This document shows, one piece after another, positions 45,101-51,258 of a stretch of 53,271 bases of DNA (within the stretch, counting starts at the first letter, position 1; the number at the start of each line of letters is the position of its first letter). The position numbers were made by a program, and so were the translations under genes. The notes beneath the pieces are model-generated. The model did not search any database. It was not told where the DNA came from and was given only the letters and a program-made list of their open reading frames with translations. Source of the DNA: CBDAPI01 sp964565865 (GTDB lineage: Bacteria; Acidobacteriota; UBA6911; RPQK01; CBDAPI01); the NCBI GenBank assembly GCA_964565865.1, contig CAZMGM010000014.1, positions 1 to 53,271 on the forward strand, written 5' to 3'.

Positions 45101-46728
45101 GACAGGGTGAGCCGCTCCTCTTCAGCGGTGAAAGCGGCCAAATGCTCGGAAATCTCTTGCTTGGAGGACGCCGCTACTGCGAGGCGGAAATCATGGTGAG
45201 ACCGGTGCAGGCCGGCGGAACGGCAGACCGAGGCTAGAGAGACATCATCGCCGGCCCAACCGGCCATGAGGCGCCGCCGGTAATCATCTGCGAGAGCCTC
45301 CAGCGCTTCCTTGCTGCGGGCCGAGATAGACAGAAGAACGGGTTTCTCATCCAGTTGGGAATGAGCTTCCGGATTCTCAACCGGCGGAGCTTCCTGTAAC
45401 ACCACGTGTGCGTTGGTTCCCCCGAATCCGAACGAGTTCACGGCCGCCAGCCTGGGGCCTGCGCCGACTTCCGGCCAGGGTTCGAGCCGGTCCACAACAC
45501 GGAGGCCCAAGTTTGCAAACGGTATCTCGGGATTCGGCTCCCGATAATGCAGCGTGGGAGGGATTTCACGGTGTTTTAGACAGAGGGCTGCTTTCATGAT
45601 CCCGGCGACACCCGATCCGGCCTCGAGATGTCCGATGTTGCTCTTCACAGAGCCAATCGCACAGGGGTTTGCAGACGGACGCCCCTCACCCAGAACAGAT
45701 CCCAGGGCATCGGCCTCTATCGGATCTCCCACTGGAGTTCCCGTACCGTGAGCTTCCACATACTGAACCTGGCTGGGGGCAACTCCGGCCTCCCGGTAGG
45801 CCACACGAAGCATTGCCTCCTGGGAATCCCGATTGGGGACCGGGAGGCTGCTGGAGCGACCGTCCTGGTTGACGGCGGTTGCCTTCACGATTGCATAGAC
45901 AGGGTCTTGATCGGCCACAGCCCGGTCCAGTGGCTTGAGAACCACCACGCCGGCACCCTCCGCACGGACGTACCCGTTGGCCCTGGAATCAAAGGCCTTG
46001 CAGCGGCCATCCGGAGAGAGCATCGAAGCTTTGCTGAAGCCCATGGTCTGGGCCGGGTTGAGCAGCACGTTTACGCCTCCCACCAGGGCCAGCTCCGATT
46101 CCCTTCGCCAGATACTCTGGCAGGCCAGGTGCATTCCGACCAGAGAGGAAGAGCAGGCTGTGTCGACAGAAAGGCAGGGCCCTTTGAGATCGAAAGCGTA
46201 GGAAAGGCGAGCGGCAGCAATGCTCAGGGCCCCTCCCAGGTTGGTGTAACCGTCGACGAGTCGGGCCTCTGTCGGTTGCCCCTGCATAGCCCCGTAGTCG
46301 TAGGTGGAGATGCCTACGAAAACGCCTGTTCTGGACCCGGCAAGCCGCTCCAGCTGCAGGCCGGCGTCTTCCAGGGCCTCGTAGGCGACTTCTAGAAGTA
46401 ACTTCTGCTGAGGGTCCATTCGCGAGGCCTCTCTCGGAGAGATGCCGAAAAACCGAGCATCGAAGTAATCGAACCCTTCAATAAATCCGCCCCAGCGGGA
46501 ATAGACTTTCCCCGGCTCTGCCGGGTCGGGGTCGTAAAATTTTGGAAGACTCCAGCGGTCAGGCGGAACCTCGGATATCGCATCCACCCCCGTGCGCAAG
46601 AGTTCCCAGAATTCCTCGGGGCTGTTGGACGGGCCGGGAAAACGACAACCGAAACCGATGATGGCGATGGGCTGGTTCGCCTCGGATTCGCTGCTGGGAT
46701 CAGGCGGTACGATATGCTTCCTGGCCAT
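39109..46728 (-). CDS. Single-module reducing type I polyketide synthase
   Basis: 2539 residues. KS (about 18-450): Cys192 in DTACSSS, His327 in EAHGTGT, His367 in SNIGHLEA. AT (about 553-870): Ser647 in GHSVGE, specificity site VPYH at 747-750. DH (about 915-1190): His946 in HCVQGAVVYP, Asp1110 in HPTQLDACLQ. A C-methyltransferase-like region (about 1250-1590) has a degraded SAM motif LELGLSSEA at 1418-1426. A KR structural half lies at about 1605-1810. ER (about 1840-2155): NADPH loop AGSGGVG. KR (about 2175-2400): TGGLSGFG, LDD at 2268-2270, Ser2312, Tyr2325, Asn2329. ACP (about 2455-2530): Ser2487 in GLDSL. There is no thioesterase or reductase. The set predicts iterative fully reduced, fatty-acid-like chains. 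Layout resembles the small mono-modular PKSs known from sponge-associated bacteria (family knowledge; not tested). No PPTase lies nearby. Confidence 0.95.
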   Translation of the reverse strand: MARKHIVPPDPSSESEANQPIAIIGFGCRFPGPSNSPEEFWELLRTGVDAISEVPPDRWSLPKFYDPDPAEPGKVYSRWGGFIEGFDYFDARFFGISPREASRMDPQQKLLLEVAYEALEDAGLQLERLAGSRTGVFVGISTYDYGAMQGQPTEARLVDGYTNLGGALSIAAARLSYAFDLKGPCLSVDTACSSSLVGMHLACQSIWRRESELALVGGVNVLLNPAQTMGFSKASMLSPDGRCKAFDSRANGYVRAEGAGVVVLKPLDRAVADQDPVYAIVKATAVNQDGRSSSLPVPNRDSQEAMLRVAYREAGVAPSQVQYVEAHGTGTPVGDPIEADALGSVLGEGRPSANPCAIGSVKSNIGHLEAGSGVAGIMKAALCLKHREIPPTLHYREPNPEIPFANLGLRVVDRLEPWPEVGAGPRLAAVNSFGFGGTNAHVVLQEAPPVENPEAHSQLDEKPVLLSISARSKEALEALADDYRRRLMAGWAGDDVSLASVCRSAGLHRSHHDFRLAVAASSKQEISEHLAAFTAEEERLTLSSGRRQAPRKPTIAFVFSGMGPQWWAMGRQLLEEDPVFRRALQECDSLLRPLSGWSLLQELLAPEEESRIQQTRIAQPAIFALQVGLAAVWKSWGIQPAAIVGHSVGEVAAAYVAGALDLKDAVQLIYHRSRLQHEIEGQGRMLAIGLSVEDAKGFLKGWEEVVSIAAVNSPETTTLSGEEEALEEINRMVEEQGIFCRFLSVEVPYHSPRMDPIREELVNSLHGLSPRTASCTLISSALGKPVEGHELGPKYWWKNVRDPVLFAQATTELMEAGCNLFLEVGAHPVLTASISDSVTAAGAEAFTAYSLRRGEPERTMMLSNLGKLYTFGYPVDWSLLYPRPDAPLKLPPYPWQRERLWAETEDSLLWRLGSDWHPLLGGPLGTARPTWSVTLNAQSPPYLRDHCVQGAVVYPAAAFVEMALSGARRVLGEGPIILQEVDLKKALVLSKVDASELQFALDPQDSSFEISTRANGGDASWDLNATGNLRLDPDPGQGLSDHLEEIRRRCRIELSVPDFYGKMREAGLEYGPAFSQIDRIWAGEQEGLAEIRGLESELSEEYLFHPTQLDACLQVGFCTLDIQESLYLPVFLERFTFYGRPHGKIWCHARIARRDKNSFEVDLQIFDEAGNRLAELRRGRCRALGKRDPVRPASAEDSYYAYQWVVSTQDEPSPVQPPTFLPEPDELGQFLQESLRARSGVLDRARHYEEVSPALNGLLASYALRALNQLGLSRVLGKRVSTSLLIEALKISPEKHVLLGGLLELLQYSGVLVESKDGWEIRSLPQTKDPESMWRHLLSKYPAYLAELTLLGRYGARFRKLLQGEIDELDVLCPQGFRTAVDHFFQDAPANRIYNDLLGAAVAEALRALPQGRKARLLELGLSSEAAAGSGFPGWPTDRIEQTLISVLEEGDSATSLPGSAADAKHRIVDLDESLSEQDLTDFSFDLVVLPVGLSFSRTPQVDLERIRRLLAPGGLLVALEETGQPVWRNLLLRPFRRQKFYSDTTPETLSNGQSISRELLQVAGLGRVTRLEEQVSEPEKSLYLASNRGDREVPETPPSVASTLTPDESWLIFSDNSLLTDQIAEFLRNKSQTPILVETGSKFETPDEDRFRIRPGEADDIRAVVEAVAGTAKTCRGIIHLWSLLSPLGSSTTSSSLEAAQTLCCVSLLQLVQALEPVKWLGFPGVLVVSRGAHSVGNTAAESIAATPLWGFTRVLMNEHPNLRPRLLDLNPVPEADEAEALIREWERKDGEDEVAFRSGVRYVHRLARLSRSSQARNRPEQDLEFRSHRVIAEIGTPGILDSLRFASEPRQSPGPGQVEIEVGASALNFKDVAKAMGLLNDITLEGTASGRSLGLECAGKITAVGKDVNRFRAGDQVVGFAAGTLGTHALADARLMGHRPAHLTEEDAATLMTVSMTAHYALNHLARIAAGEKVLIHAGSGGVGLAAIQLAQKAGAEIFATAGNPEKRSFLRSLGISHVMDSRSISFADRILELTGGKGVDVVVNSLSGEALTRSLAVLAPFGRFIEIGKRDIEENHRLGLRPFQNNLSFFAADLDRISLQRPDLAATLCREVLELVSDGSLFPLPYRVFPAARLVEAFRYMATARHIGKIVISMEGTRSLASAPETRLELRPEATYLITGGLSGFGLATARWLADHGARHLVLMGRSGASTNEAREEISALVQDGVEVLVETSDVTDEDQVRSVLERMRKSMPPLRGVIHSAMVLDDATMLQLSPENLKKVLGPKVAGAWNLHTQTLSDQLTFFVMYSSFSSLFGNPGQSNYAAANAFLDALSHWRKNLDLPALTVNWGAIADVGVVARSSDLQLHFSRLGIEPLRATRALAILGQLLQNDVVQAGVSPPLTWNRLSQFLSSVNSPRFSPLAGPSERTTEEQSASIRDLLLNALPERRQEILESHLRETLAAVIGMSPAKVDVDQPLLDLGLDSLMAVELITRIRGSLGIEIPAIKFVEGINLGALSIYLIGQLSDGEPGAPIRTV

Positions 46729-46941
46729 GTGAATCCATCACTAACGTCTCACGCTCTCTTAATTCCAAGATCCTACTCGGGTGGCACTTTGGCAACGGAA
46801 ACTGAGTCGGTCGAAAGACTAGCCATCGTCTTGCCACCTTGACACAAAGGCGTTACGCGATCGGCCGAACGGGTCATTCCAGGAATCAGTATCTCGTTTT
46901 TTGGGTCGATTGTCATCGTTGACGAGCTGGAACGGGATCGG
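46729..46941. other. Control region between PKS and divergent small ORFs
   Basis: About 210 bp. Toward the PKS, TTGGAA and GTTAGT are 17 bp apart on the minus strand but score poorly. No repeat or operator recognised. Confidence 0.35.
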
Positions 46942-47391
46942 ATGGAGTCGGCAGGTGGTCGAGAGGGTGCCAAAGGGGCAATGGACGGGCTGAGTACGAG
47001 TGAAGACCAACTCGGGCTCGGGGCACCACCAGCGGCAGTGAGTGCCACCGTTTATAGTTTGCACCTGCAATCCCGGTGGATTGAAGTTCCGTACTTGTTC
47101 ATGAGCCCTCTGAGAAGAAAGCTGATCTGGGCAGAGGCGAAGCAAGAATCCGGACCTTTTCGCTGGCTCACACGACACTTCGGAACCGATCTGGCCATTG
47201 AGATCACCCTTCCCGATGCCGAGTGCAGAAGATGCCTCACAGAACTGTACACTGAGGGTCGCGAGCTGAAGATTGGTGATTGGGGAACTCTGGTGAGAAG
47301 GATCAGGAGAGTCAGCCCAGTCTTTATCCGCGGGCTCCTGTGCAAGGTTGCTTTGCTGCGAGCCGAAGAATTTTGGGGAGACAGACCATAA
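46942..47391 (+). CDS. Hypothetical 149-residue protein divergent from the PKS
   Basis: No recognised family. The N-terminal 35 residues are low-complexity (Gly/Ala/Ser-rich) and may not be translated. The part from LHLQSRWIEVPYLFMSPLRR onward looks protein-like, basic, with a C-x2-C pair (AECRRCLTELY) and alternating hydrophobic helices. An adjacent 37-codon frame follows 2 nt after the stop, which favours a real bicistronic unit. Either a start near Met54 (FMSPLRRK) or the full frame is possible. Confidence 0.45.
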   Translation: MESAGGREGAKGAMDGLSTSEDQLGLGAPPAAVSATVYSLHLQSRWIEVPYLFMSPLRRKLIWAEAKQESGPFRWLTRHFGTDLAIEITLPDAECRRCLTELYTEGRELKIGDWGTLVRRIRRVSPVFIRGLLCKVALLRAEEFWGDRP

Positions 47392-47393
47392 AG

Positions 47394-47507
47394 ATGACTG
47401 ACGAACACATTGAAGAAGCGCTAGTGGAGCTGCTGGTTGCAGGCAGGGCATTTCCCCATAGCCTGCTGGCCGTTCCCCGGGACCAATCGGCCCTTCCGCT
47501 GGACTAG
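47394..47507 (+). CDS. Possible 37-residue peptide
   Basis: ATG at 47394, two nucleotides after the TAA of the preceding frame. It encodes MTDEHIEEALVELLVAGRAF and 17 further residues, with an acidic amphipathic helix at the start. The TAA-AG-ATG junction is typical of translationally coupled genes. No family recognised. Confidence 0.4.
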   Translation: MTDEHIEEALVELLVAGRAFPHSLLAVPRDQSALPLD

Positions 47508-47549
47508 AGATTACACCGTTTGGTCCAATAGAAATGAGAGTAGACAATA

Positions 47550-48341
47550 ATGCCCCCTGAAAACGAGCTTTTCAATTTGCGGAATCGGACGGCCATAGTC
47601 ACGGGGGGGTCCAAGGGTCTGGGCTTTGAGATTGCGGCCGCTCTAGCCGGTCAAGGCGCCGAGGTTCTGATCACGTCTCGGCATCAGGAGGAGATCGAGG
47701 CCGCGGCTGCAGCCCTCACCCAGGAGAGTGGGAGCAGGGCTGTCGGACTGGTCAGCGACGTGACCTGCCCCGACAATGTCCAGGCGATGGTGGACACCGC
47801 GATCAACCTGTGGGGGAAAGTAGACATCCTGGTCAATAATGCAGGCGTAAATATCCGGGGGGGCATCGAAAAGATCAGCCTCGAAGACTTTCGGGCGGTG
47901 CAGAGAGTAAACACAGAGGGCGTGTGGCTGGGTTGCCGAGCAGTTGTGCCTCACATGAAGAAGGCAGGCTACGGACGAATCATAAATGTCGCCAGCGCCC
48001 TCGGCATCGTAGGGCTTTCCTATCGAACTTCTTACAGCGCCAGCAAGGGAGCCGTCGTGCAAATCACCCGCACGCTGGCTGCTGAACTGGGCCCCCACGG
48101 GATCACCTGCAATGCGATTTGTCCCGGCCCCTTTCTGACTCCCATGAACCAGTCTGTGGTTGAGGAACTCGAATCGTTTATCCGCTCCGTCGTCCCCATG
48201 GCTCGGTGGGGACGTGTGCAGGAGATCCGGGCTTCGGCCGTCTTTCTGGCCAGCGAATCGTCGAGTTACACGACCGGCTGCCTGCTTACCGTCGACGGAG
48301 GCTGGACTGCGGCGAGCGTTTTTCCGGAGGGTGGGACCTAG
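47550..48341 (+). CDS. Short-chain dehydrogenase/reductase
   Basis: 263-residue classical SDR. Cofactor motif TGGSKGLGFEI (about 19-29), NNAGVNIRGG (about 95-104), catalytic Ser in NVASALGIVG and Tyr-x3-Lys in YSASKGAVVQITR, then CPGPFLTPMNQ and the ending SYTTGCLLTVDGGW. It is closest to the gluconate-5-dehydrogenase/FabG-like group, so a sugar or oxoacyl substrate is likely. It lies downstream of two small frames divergent from the PKS, but a role in polyketide reduction is not supported as the PKS has its own KR. Confidence 0.92.
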   Translation: MPPENELFNLRNRTAIVTGGSKGLGFEIAAALAGQGAEVLITSRHQEEIEAAAAALTQESGSRAVGLVSDVTCPDNVQAMVDTAINLWGKVDILVNNAGVNIRGGIEKISLEDFRAVQRVNTEGVWLGCRAVVPHMKKAGYGRIINVASALGIVGLSYRTSYSASKGAVVQITRTLAAELGPHGITCNAICPGPFLTPMNQSVVEELESFIRSVVPMARWGRVQEIRASAVFLASESSSYTTGCLLTVDGGWTAASVFPEGGT

Positions 48342-48364
48342 GAGTGTGTGGTTGAAGTCGCGCG
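48338..48364 (+). repeat. CTAGCAG dispersed repeat, copy 5 (overlaps a stop codon)
   Basis: CTAGGAGTGTGTGGTTGAAG then TCGCGCG, about 20 of 27 positions as in the copy at 49977. The TAG inside is the stop of the SDR gene. GAAC-rich words follow at 48396-48462. Confidence 0.5.
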
Positions 48365-48395
48365 GGCCGCAAGAAGAGCTGGACCGGCTTGACCT

Positions 48396-48462
48396 GGAAC
48401 TTTGCAGTTTCGACTTTGGCCTTGAACGTTCAGCTCTTAACCTTCAACCTTTAACCTGGAGA
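48396..48462. repeat. GAAC/TTCAACC-rich intergenic segment
   Basis: Near-repeats such as CCTGGAACTTTGCAGTTTCG, CTTTGGCCTTGAACGTTC and AACCTTCAACCTTTAACCTGG-like words stand in the gap between the SDR and the small membrane protein gene. Similar words occur at 14180-14225, 32083-32137, 50011-50045 and 52965-52995. Confidence 0.5.
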
Positions 48463-48470
48463 TCAGGTCG

Positions 48471-48860
48471 GTGGTCGAGATACTCCTGGTTGTCGTCATT
48501 TTTCTGATGCTTCTTGGTCTGGCCAGACTCGCTGCTATCAGGCATTGGCTCCAGACCTTAAGTCGTCTTTACACCGAAGCAGATCCGCTGATGGAAGAGG
48601 ACGGGGTCGATTTAGAGCTTTTCTTCAACGAGCCTCCCGAAGTGGGAAACGAGATCCTCTGGGTTGAGAAGATGAGGGCCATCAAGACGTACCGGTCAAC
48701 TTCTGGACGCGGTTTTAAGAAACTTAAGGAATCAAAAGAGTACGTAGAGGAGATCCAGCGGCGCTGGAGTCTGAACAGGAGAACGGTCCCTGCCTTGCCT
48801 GTCGTAGTGCCCCGGGAGAATGCATCCAACCCCATCCGTTCAGGCCCTTGGGACCCGTAG
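48471..48860 (+). CDS. Small single-pass membrane protein of unknown function
   Basis: 129 residues from a GTG start. The N-terminal segment EILLVVVIFLMLLGLARLAAI is a membrane anchor, followed by a soluble basic/acidic tail with helix LKESKEYVEEIQRRW. No family recognised. It ends just before the SMP-30-like gene (25-bp gap), so the two may be co-transcribed. Confidence 0.6.
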   Translation: MVEILLVVVIFLMLLGLARLAAIRHWLQTLSRLYTEADPLMEEDGVDLELFFNEPPEVGNEILWVEKMRAIKTYRSTSGRGFKKLKESKEYVEEIQRRWSLNRRTVPALPVVVPRENASNPIRSGPWDP

Positions 48861-48885
48861 AGCAAGGATTGGCAAGAGGAGAAGC

Positions 48886-49980
48886 ATGTTGAGAAAACGA
48901 GTACCCCGCCAGACTGGTCGAGAGGAGAACAGGCAGTTTTCGGGCGGGCGGATTCCGTTGGGCCGTCGATCCTTTCTGGGTGCAACGGCGGCCATGGCCG
49001 GTGGGACACTGATTCAGAATCGTTACGGTCCAAAGGCGCCTCCCGTACGCTATCCTGACCCTGATATCCGGATTCTGGAGCAGCGATTCGCCCCATACAA
49101 GATCGGGAACACCTCCATTCAGCGCATCTACCACAGTAAACAGATGCTGTGGGCCGAAGGTCCCGCCTGGAACGGAGTGGGACGGTTTCTGGTCTGGAGC
49201 GATATTCCCAACAACGTGCAACTGCGCTGGTTAGCTGAAAATGGTCGGGTCAGTGTCTTTCGCGATCCGTCCGGAAACAGTAATGGAAACACTTTTGATT
49301 TCCGAGGTCGGCAGATTTCTTGTGAGCACAGCACTCGAAACGTGGTGCGGTATGAAACCGATGGGGCCACGACCGTTGTGGCCGATGCCTGGCAGGGAAA
49401 ACCACTGAATGCTCCCAACGATGCGGTAGTTCATCCAGACGGGGGAATCTGGTTCACCGATCCCGGCTACGGAAGCATGATGAACTATGAGGGAAACAAG
49501 GGAGAACTCGAGATCAAGGAAGCGGTTTATCGAATTGACCCGCAGACTGGACGGCTCGGAAAAGTGACGGACGAGGTCGGGAAGCCCAACGGACTTTGTT
49601 TCTCACCGGACTATGGAAAGCTTTATATCAGTGACACGGGAAGAAACCGAAACATCAAAGTCTGGGATGTGGTCAGCGGGAGCAGTCTGTCAGCGGGAAA
49701 GGAGTTCATCTCCATGGAGTTGGATGGCAGGAAGGGCTTTGCCGACGGGATTCGGGCTGACCGAGACGGCAACATCTGGGCCAGTGCGGGCTGGGTTGGC
49801 GAGGGTTACGACGGAGTGCACATTTTTGCCCCGGACGGGCAGAGAATCGGCCAGATTCTGCTTCCGGAGATCTGTAGCAACGTCTGTTTTGGTGGTGCCA
49901 AACGCAATCGCCTCTTCATGACTGCCAGCCAGTCCGTATACGCTGTTTACGTGGAAGCGCAGGGGGCGCACATTACCTAG
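48886..49980 (+). CDS. Tat-exported SMP-30/gluconolactonase-like protein
   Basis: About 364 residues from the ATG at 48886, which has AGAGGAGA in front. A twin-arginine signal is seen (GRRSFLGATAAMAGGTL). The mature part is a six-bladed propeller of the SMP-30/gluconolactonase/LRE type: EGPAWNGVGRFLVWSDI, NAPNDAVVHPDGGIWFTDPGYG, EVGKPNGLCFSPDYGKLYISD, DGIRADRDGNIWAS. These carry the metal-binding acidic and asparagine residues of sugar lactonases. Likely a periplasmic lactone hydrolase with uncertain substrate. Its TAG stop is part of repeat copy 6. Confidence 0.92.
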   Translation: MLRKRVPRQTGREENRQFSGGRIPLGRRSFLGATAAMAGGTLIQNRYGPKAPPVRYPDPDIRILEQRFAPYKIGNTSIQRIYHSKQMLWAEGPAWNGVGRFLVWSDIPNNVQLRWLAENGRVSVFRDPSGNSNGNTFDFRGRQISCEHSTRNVVRYETDGATTVVADAWQGKPLNAPNDAVVHPDGGIWFTDPGYGSMMNYEGNKGELEIKEAVYRIDPQTGRLGKVTDEVGKPNGLCFSPDYGKLYISDTGRNRNIKVWDVVSGSSLSAGKEFISMELDGRKGFADGIRADRDGNIWASAGWVGEGYDGVHIFAPDGQRIGQILLPEICSNVCFGGAKRNRLFMTASQSVYAVYVEAQGAHIT

Positions 49981-50003
49981 CAGTCCGTGGTGAAAGTCGC
50001 GTG
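49977..50003 (+). repeat. CTAGCAG dispersed repeat, copy 6 (includes a stop codon)
   Basis: CTAGCAGTCCGTGGTGAAAG then TCGCGTG, used as reference for the family. The TAG at 49978-49980 ends the SMP-30-like gene. Confidence 0.7.
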
Positions 50004-50010
50004 TGGCGGG

Positions 50011-50041
50011 TCAAAGTGCTGCGTGGAACGCGGCACTTTGA
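50011..50041. terminator. Hairpin between convergent genes, GAAC-repeat palindrome
   Basis: TCAAAGTGC (50011-50019) pairs with GCACTTTGA (50033-50041); after one mismatch GCGT pairs with ACGC around a GGA loop. It lies between the converging SMP-30-like and TPR genes. A related sequence without the left arm occurs in reverse at 52965-52995. Confidence 0.6.
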
Positions 50042-50056
50042 ACATGAAATCAACTT

Positions 50057-51076
50057 CTACTGATTGAGTGCCTCTCTTGCACCGTTGAGTAAGTCGTCGA
50101 TACCGTCCAGAGAGTCGCTGTTACGGGCTTTGTAGATTTGCTCCAGATAGGCACGGGCTTTGGCTGAGCCCGCCCGGTCCAGGACTGAAGCCATTGCAAA
50201 AGCTCCCATGGCCTCGTCCATTTCCTGCTGCTTCCAATGGGCCAGGCCGATGAAAAGATAGGCTTGCTCGTTTTTGGGATTGTACTTCAGAGCCTCGTAG
50301 TAGCTTTTGATAGCGGCCTTGAAGTCCTCTTTCAGATACGCATCGGTGGCTTTCAGGTTGTGAGCGGACGACAGAATCTGGAGCCATTGCCTAGCGTCCC
50401 ATCCGGCGGGGCCTGCATTGGCAAAAGTCCGGGTCAACTGGCCGTAATAGTGCAGCGCATTACTCACGTCCTGCTGCCCGGCGTAGTACTCAGCCAGCCA
50501 GACCGCGAAGTAGACTCCCTCCTTTATCCCCAGGGCCTGGAGGGCCTTTTTGCTGTAATCAACAGCCTTGGATCCGTTCCGTGTCGCGATATAGCTGTGA
50601 GCCAGCATGGCGGCTGTGGACGAAGCGGGTTTGGAAGCATACTGTTTTTCTCCCAGCTCGATTACCCTTGCATAATCCTTGCTTTGATAGGCTCGCTGCA
50701 GCTCCTGTTCGGGACTGGGCCTCAAATGCGGGAAGAGCTCCATCATCTTGGCGGTTAGGGCCTCTACCTCCCCGGTCTTTCCGGCCTTCTGATAGTCACT
50801 AACAATCTGGCCAAAGAACCCGGCTATGTTCTGGCGCATCTTTGCCTTCTTGTGCAGCTTGCTGTAGTAGTTCGTCAGGTTTGCCTCCCGCCCCGGTAGT
50901 GGGGTTTTCATGATCTTCTGAACCTCGGCGTAGTGTTTGCGGTACAGCCAATCGGATTCGACGGGGATCCCCTCGGGTGCCTCCATGGGGTCCTGTGCCA
51001 GCCCGGGCCCGCTCATGAACCAGACAAACGAAAAGATGATTAGCACTTTGAAATAGCGATCGAGAGCCTTTTGCAT
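50057..51076 (-). CDS. Exported TPR protein
   Basis: 339 residues with a signal peptide (VLIIFSFVWFMSGPGLAQ). After a linker with DWLYRKHYAEVQKIMKTPLPGRE, TPR-like helices occupy the rest, the clearest being AAMLAHSYIATRNGSKAVDY, AVWLAEYYAGQQDVSNALHY and AYLFIGLAHWKQQEMDEAMG. No catalytic domain. Function unknown, probably a periplasmic scaffold. It stands alone, convergent with the SMP-30-like gene. Confidence 0.88.
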   Translation of the reverse strand: MQKALDRYFKVLIIFSFVWFMSGPGLAQDPMEAPEGIPVESDWLYRKHYAEVQKIMKTPLPGREANLTNYYSKLHKKAKMRQNIAGFFGQIVSDYQKAGKTGEVEALTAKMMELFPHLRPSPEQELQRAYQSKDYARVIELGEKQYASKPASSTAAMLAHSYIATRNGSKAVDYSKKALQALGIKEGVYFAVWLAEYYAGQQDVSNALHYYGQLTRTFANAGPAGWDARQWLQILSSAHNLKATDAYLKEDFKAAIKSYYEALKYNPKNEQAYLFIGLAHWKQQEMDEAMGAFAMASVLDRAGSAKARAYLEQIYKARNSDSLDGIDDLLNGAREALNQ

Positions 51077-51258
51077 GGGTCCTTACCTCCGAGAATGAGG
51101 GAGCGACTGGCAACGTTGCCTGCAATCTGTCCGACCACTGATAGCCGATCGTATCCCGGTGCGCAAGTCCTAATCTTACCGCAAGGCCGCGGCCACTTGC
51201 TGGTTACCGGTTACTGGTTCCAAGGCCTCGCATCGTGGAGCCTGAACCTGGCGACGGT

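Noticed and set aside
45628..46395. 255-residue plus-strand frame inside the PKS gene
   Set aside because: It lies antisense to the ketosynthase, whose conserved residues are all on the minus strand.
46819..47547. 242-residue minus-strand frame upstream of the PKS
   Set aside because: Low-complexity, proline- and serine-rich translation without domain features; the plus-strand pair with a 2-nt junction is the better candidate. Neither is certain.
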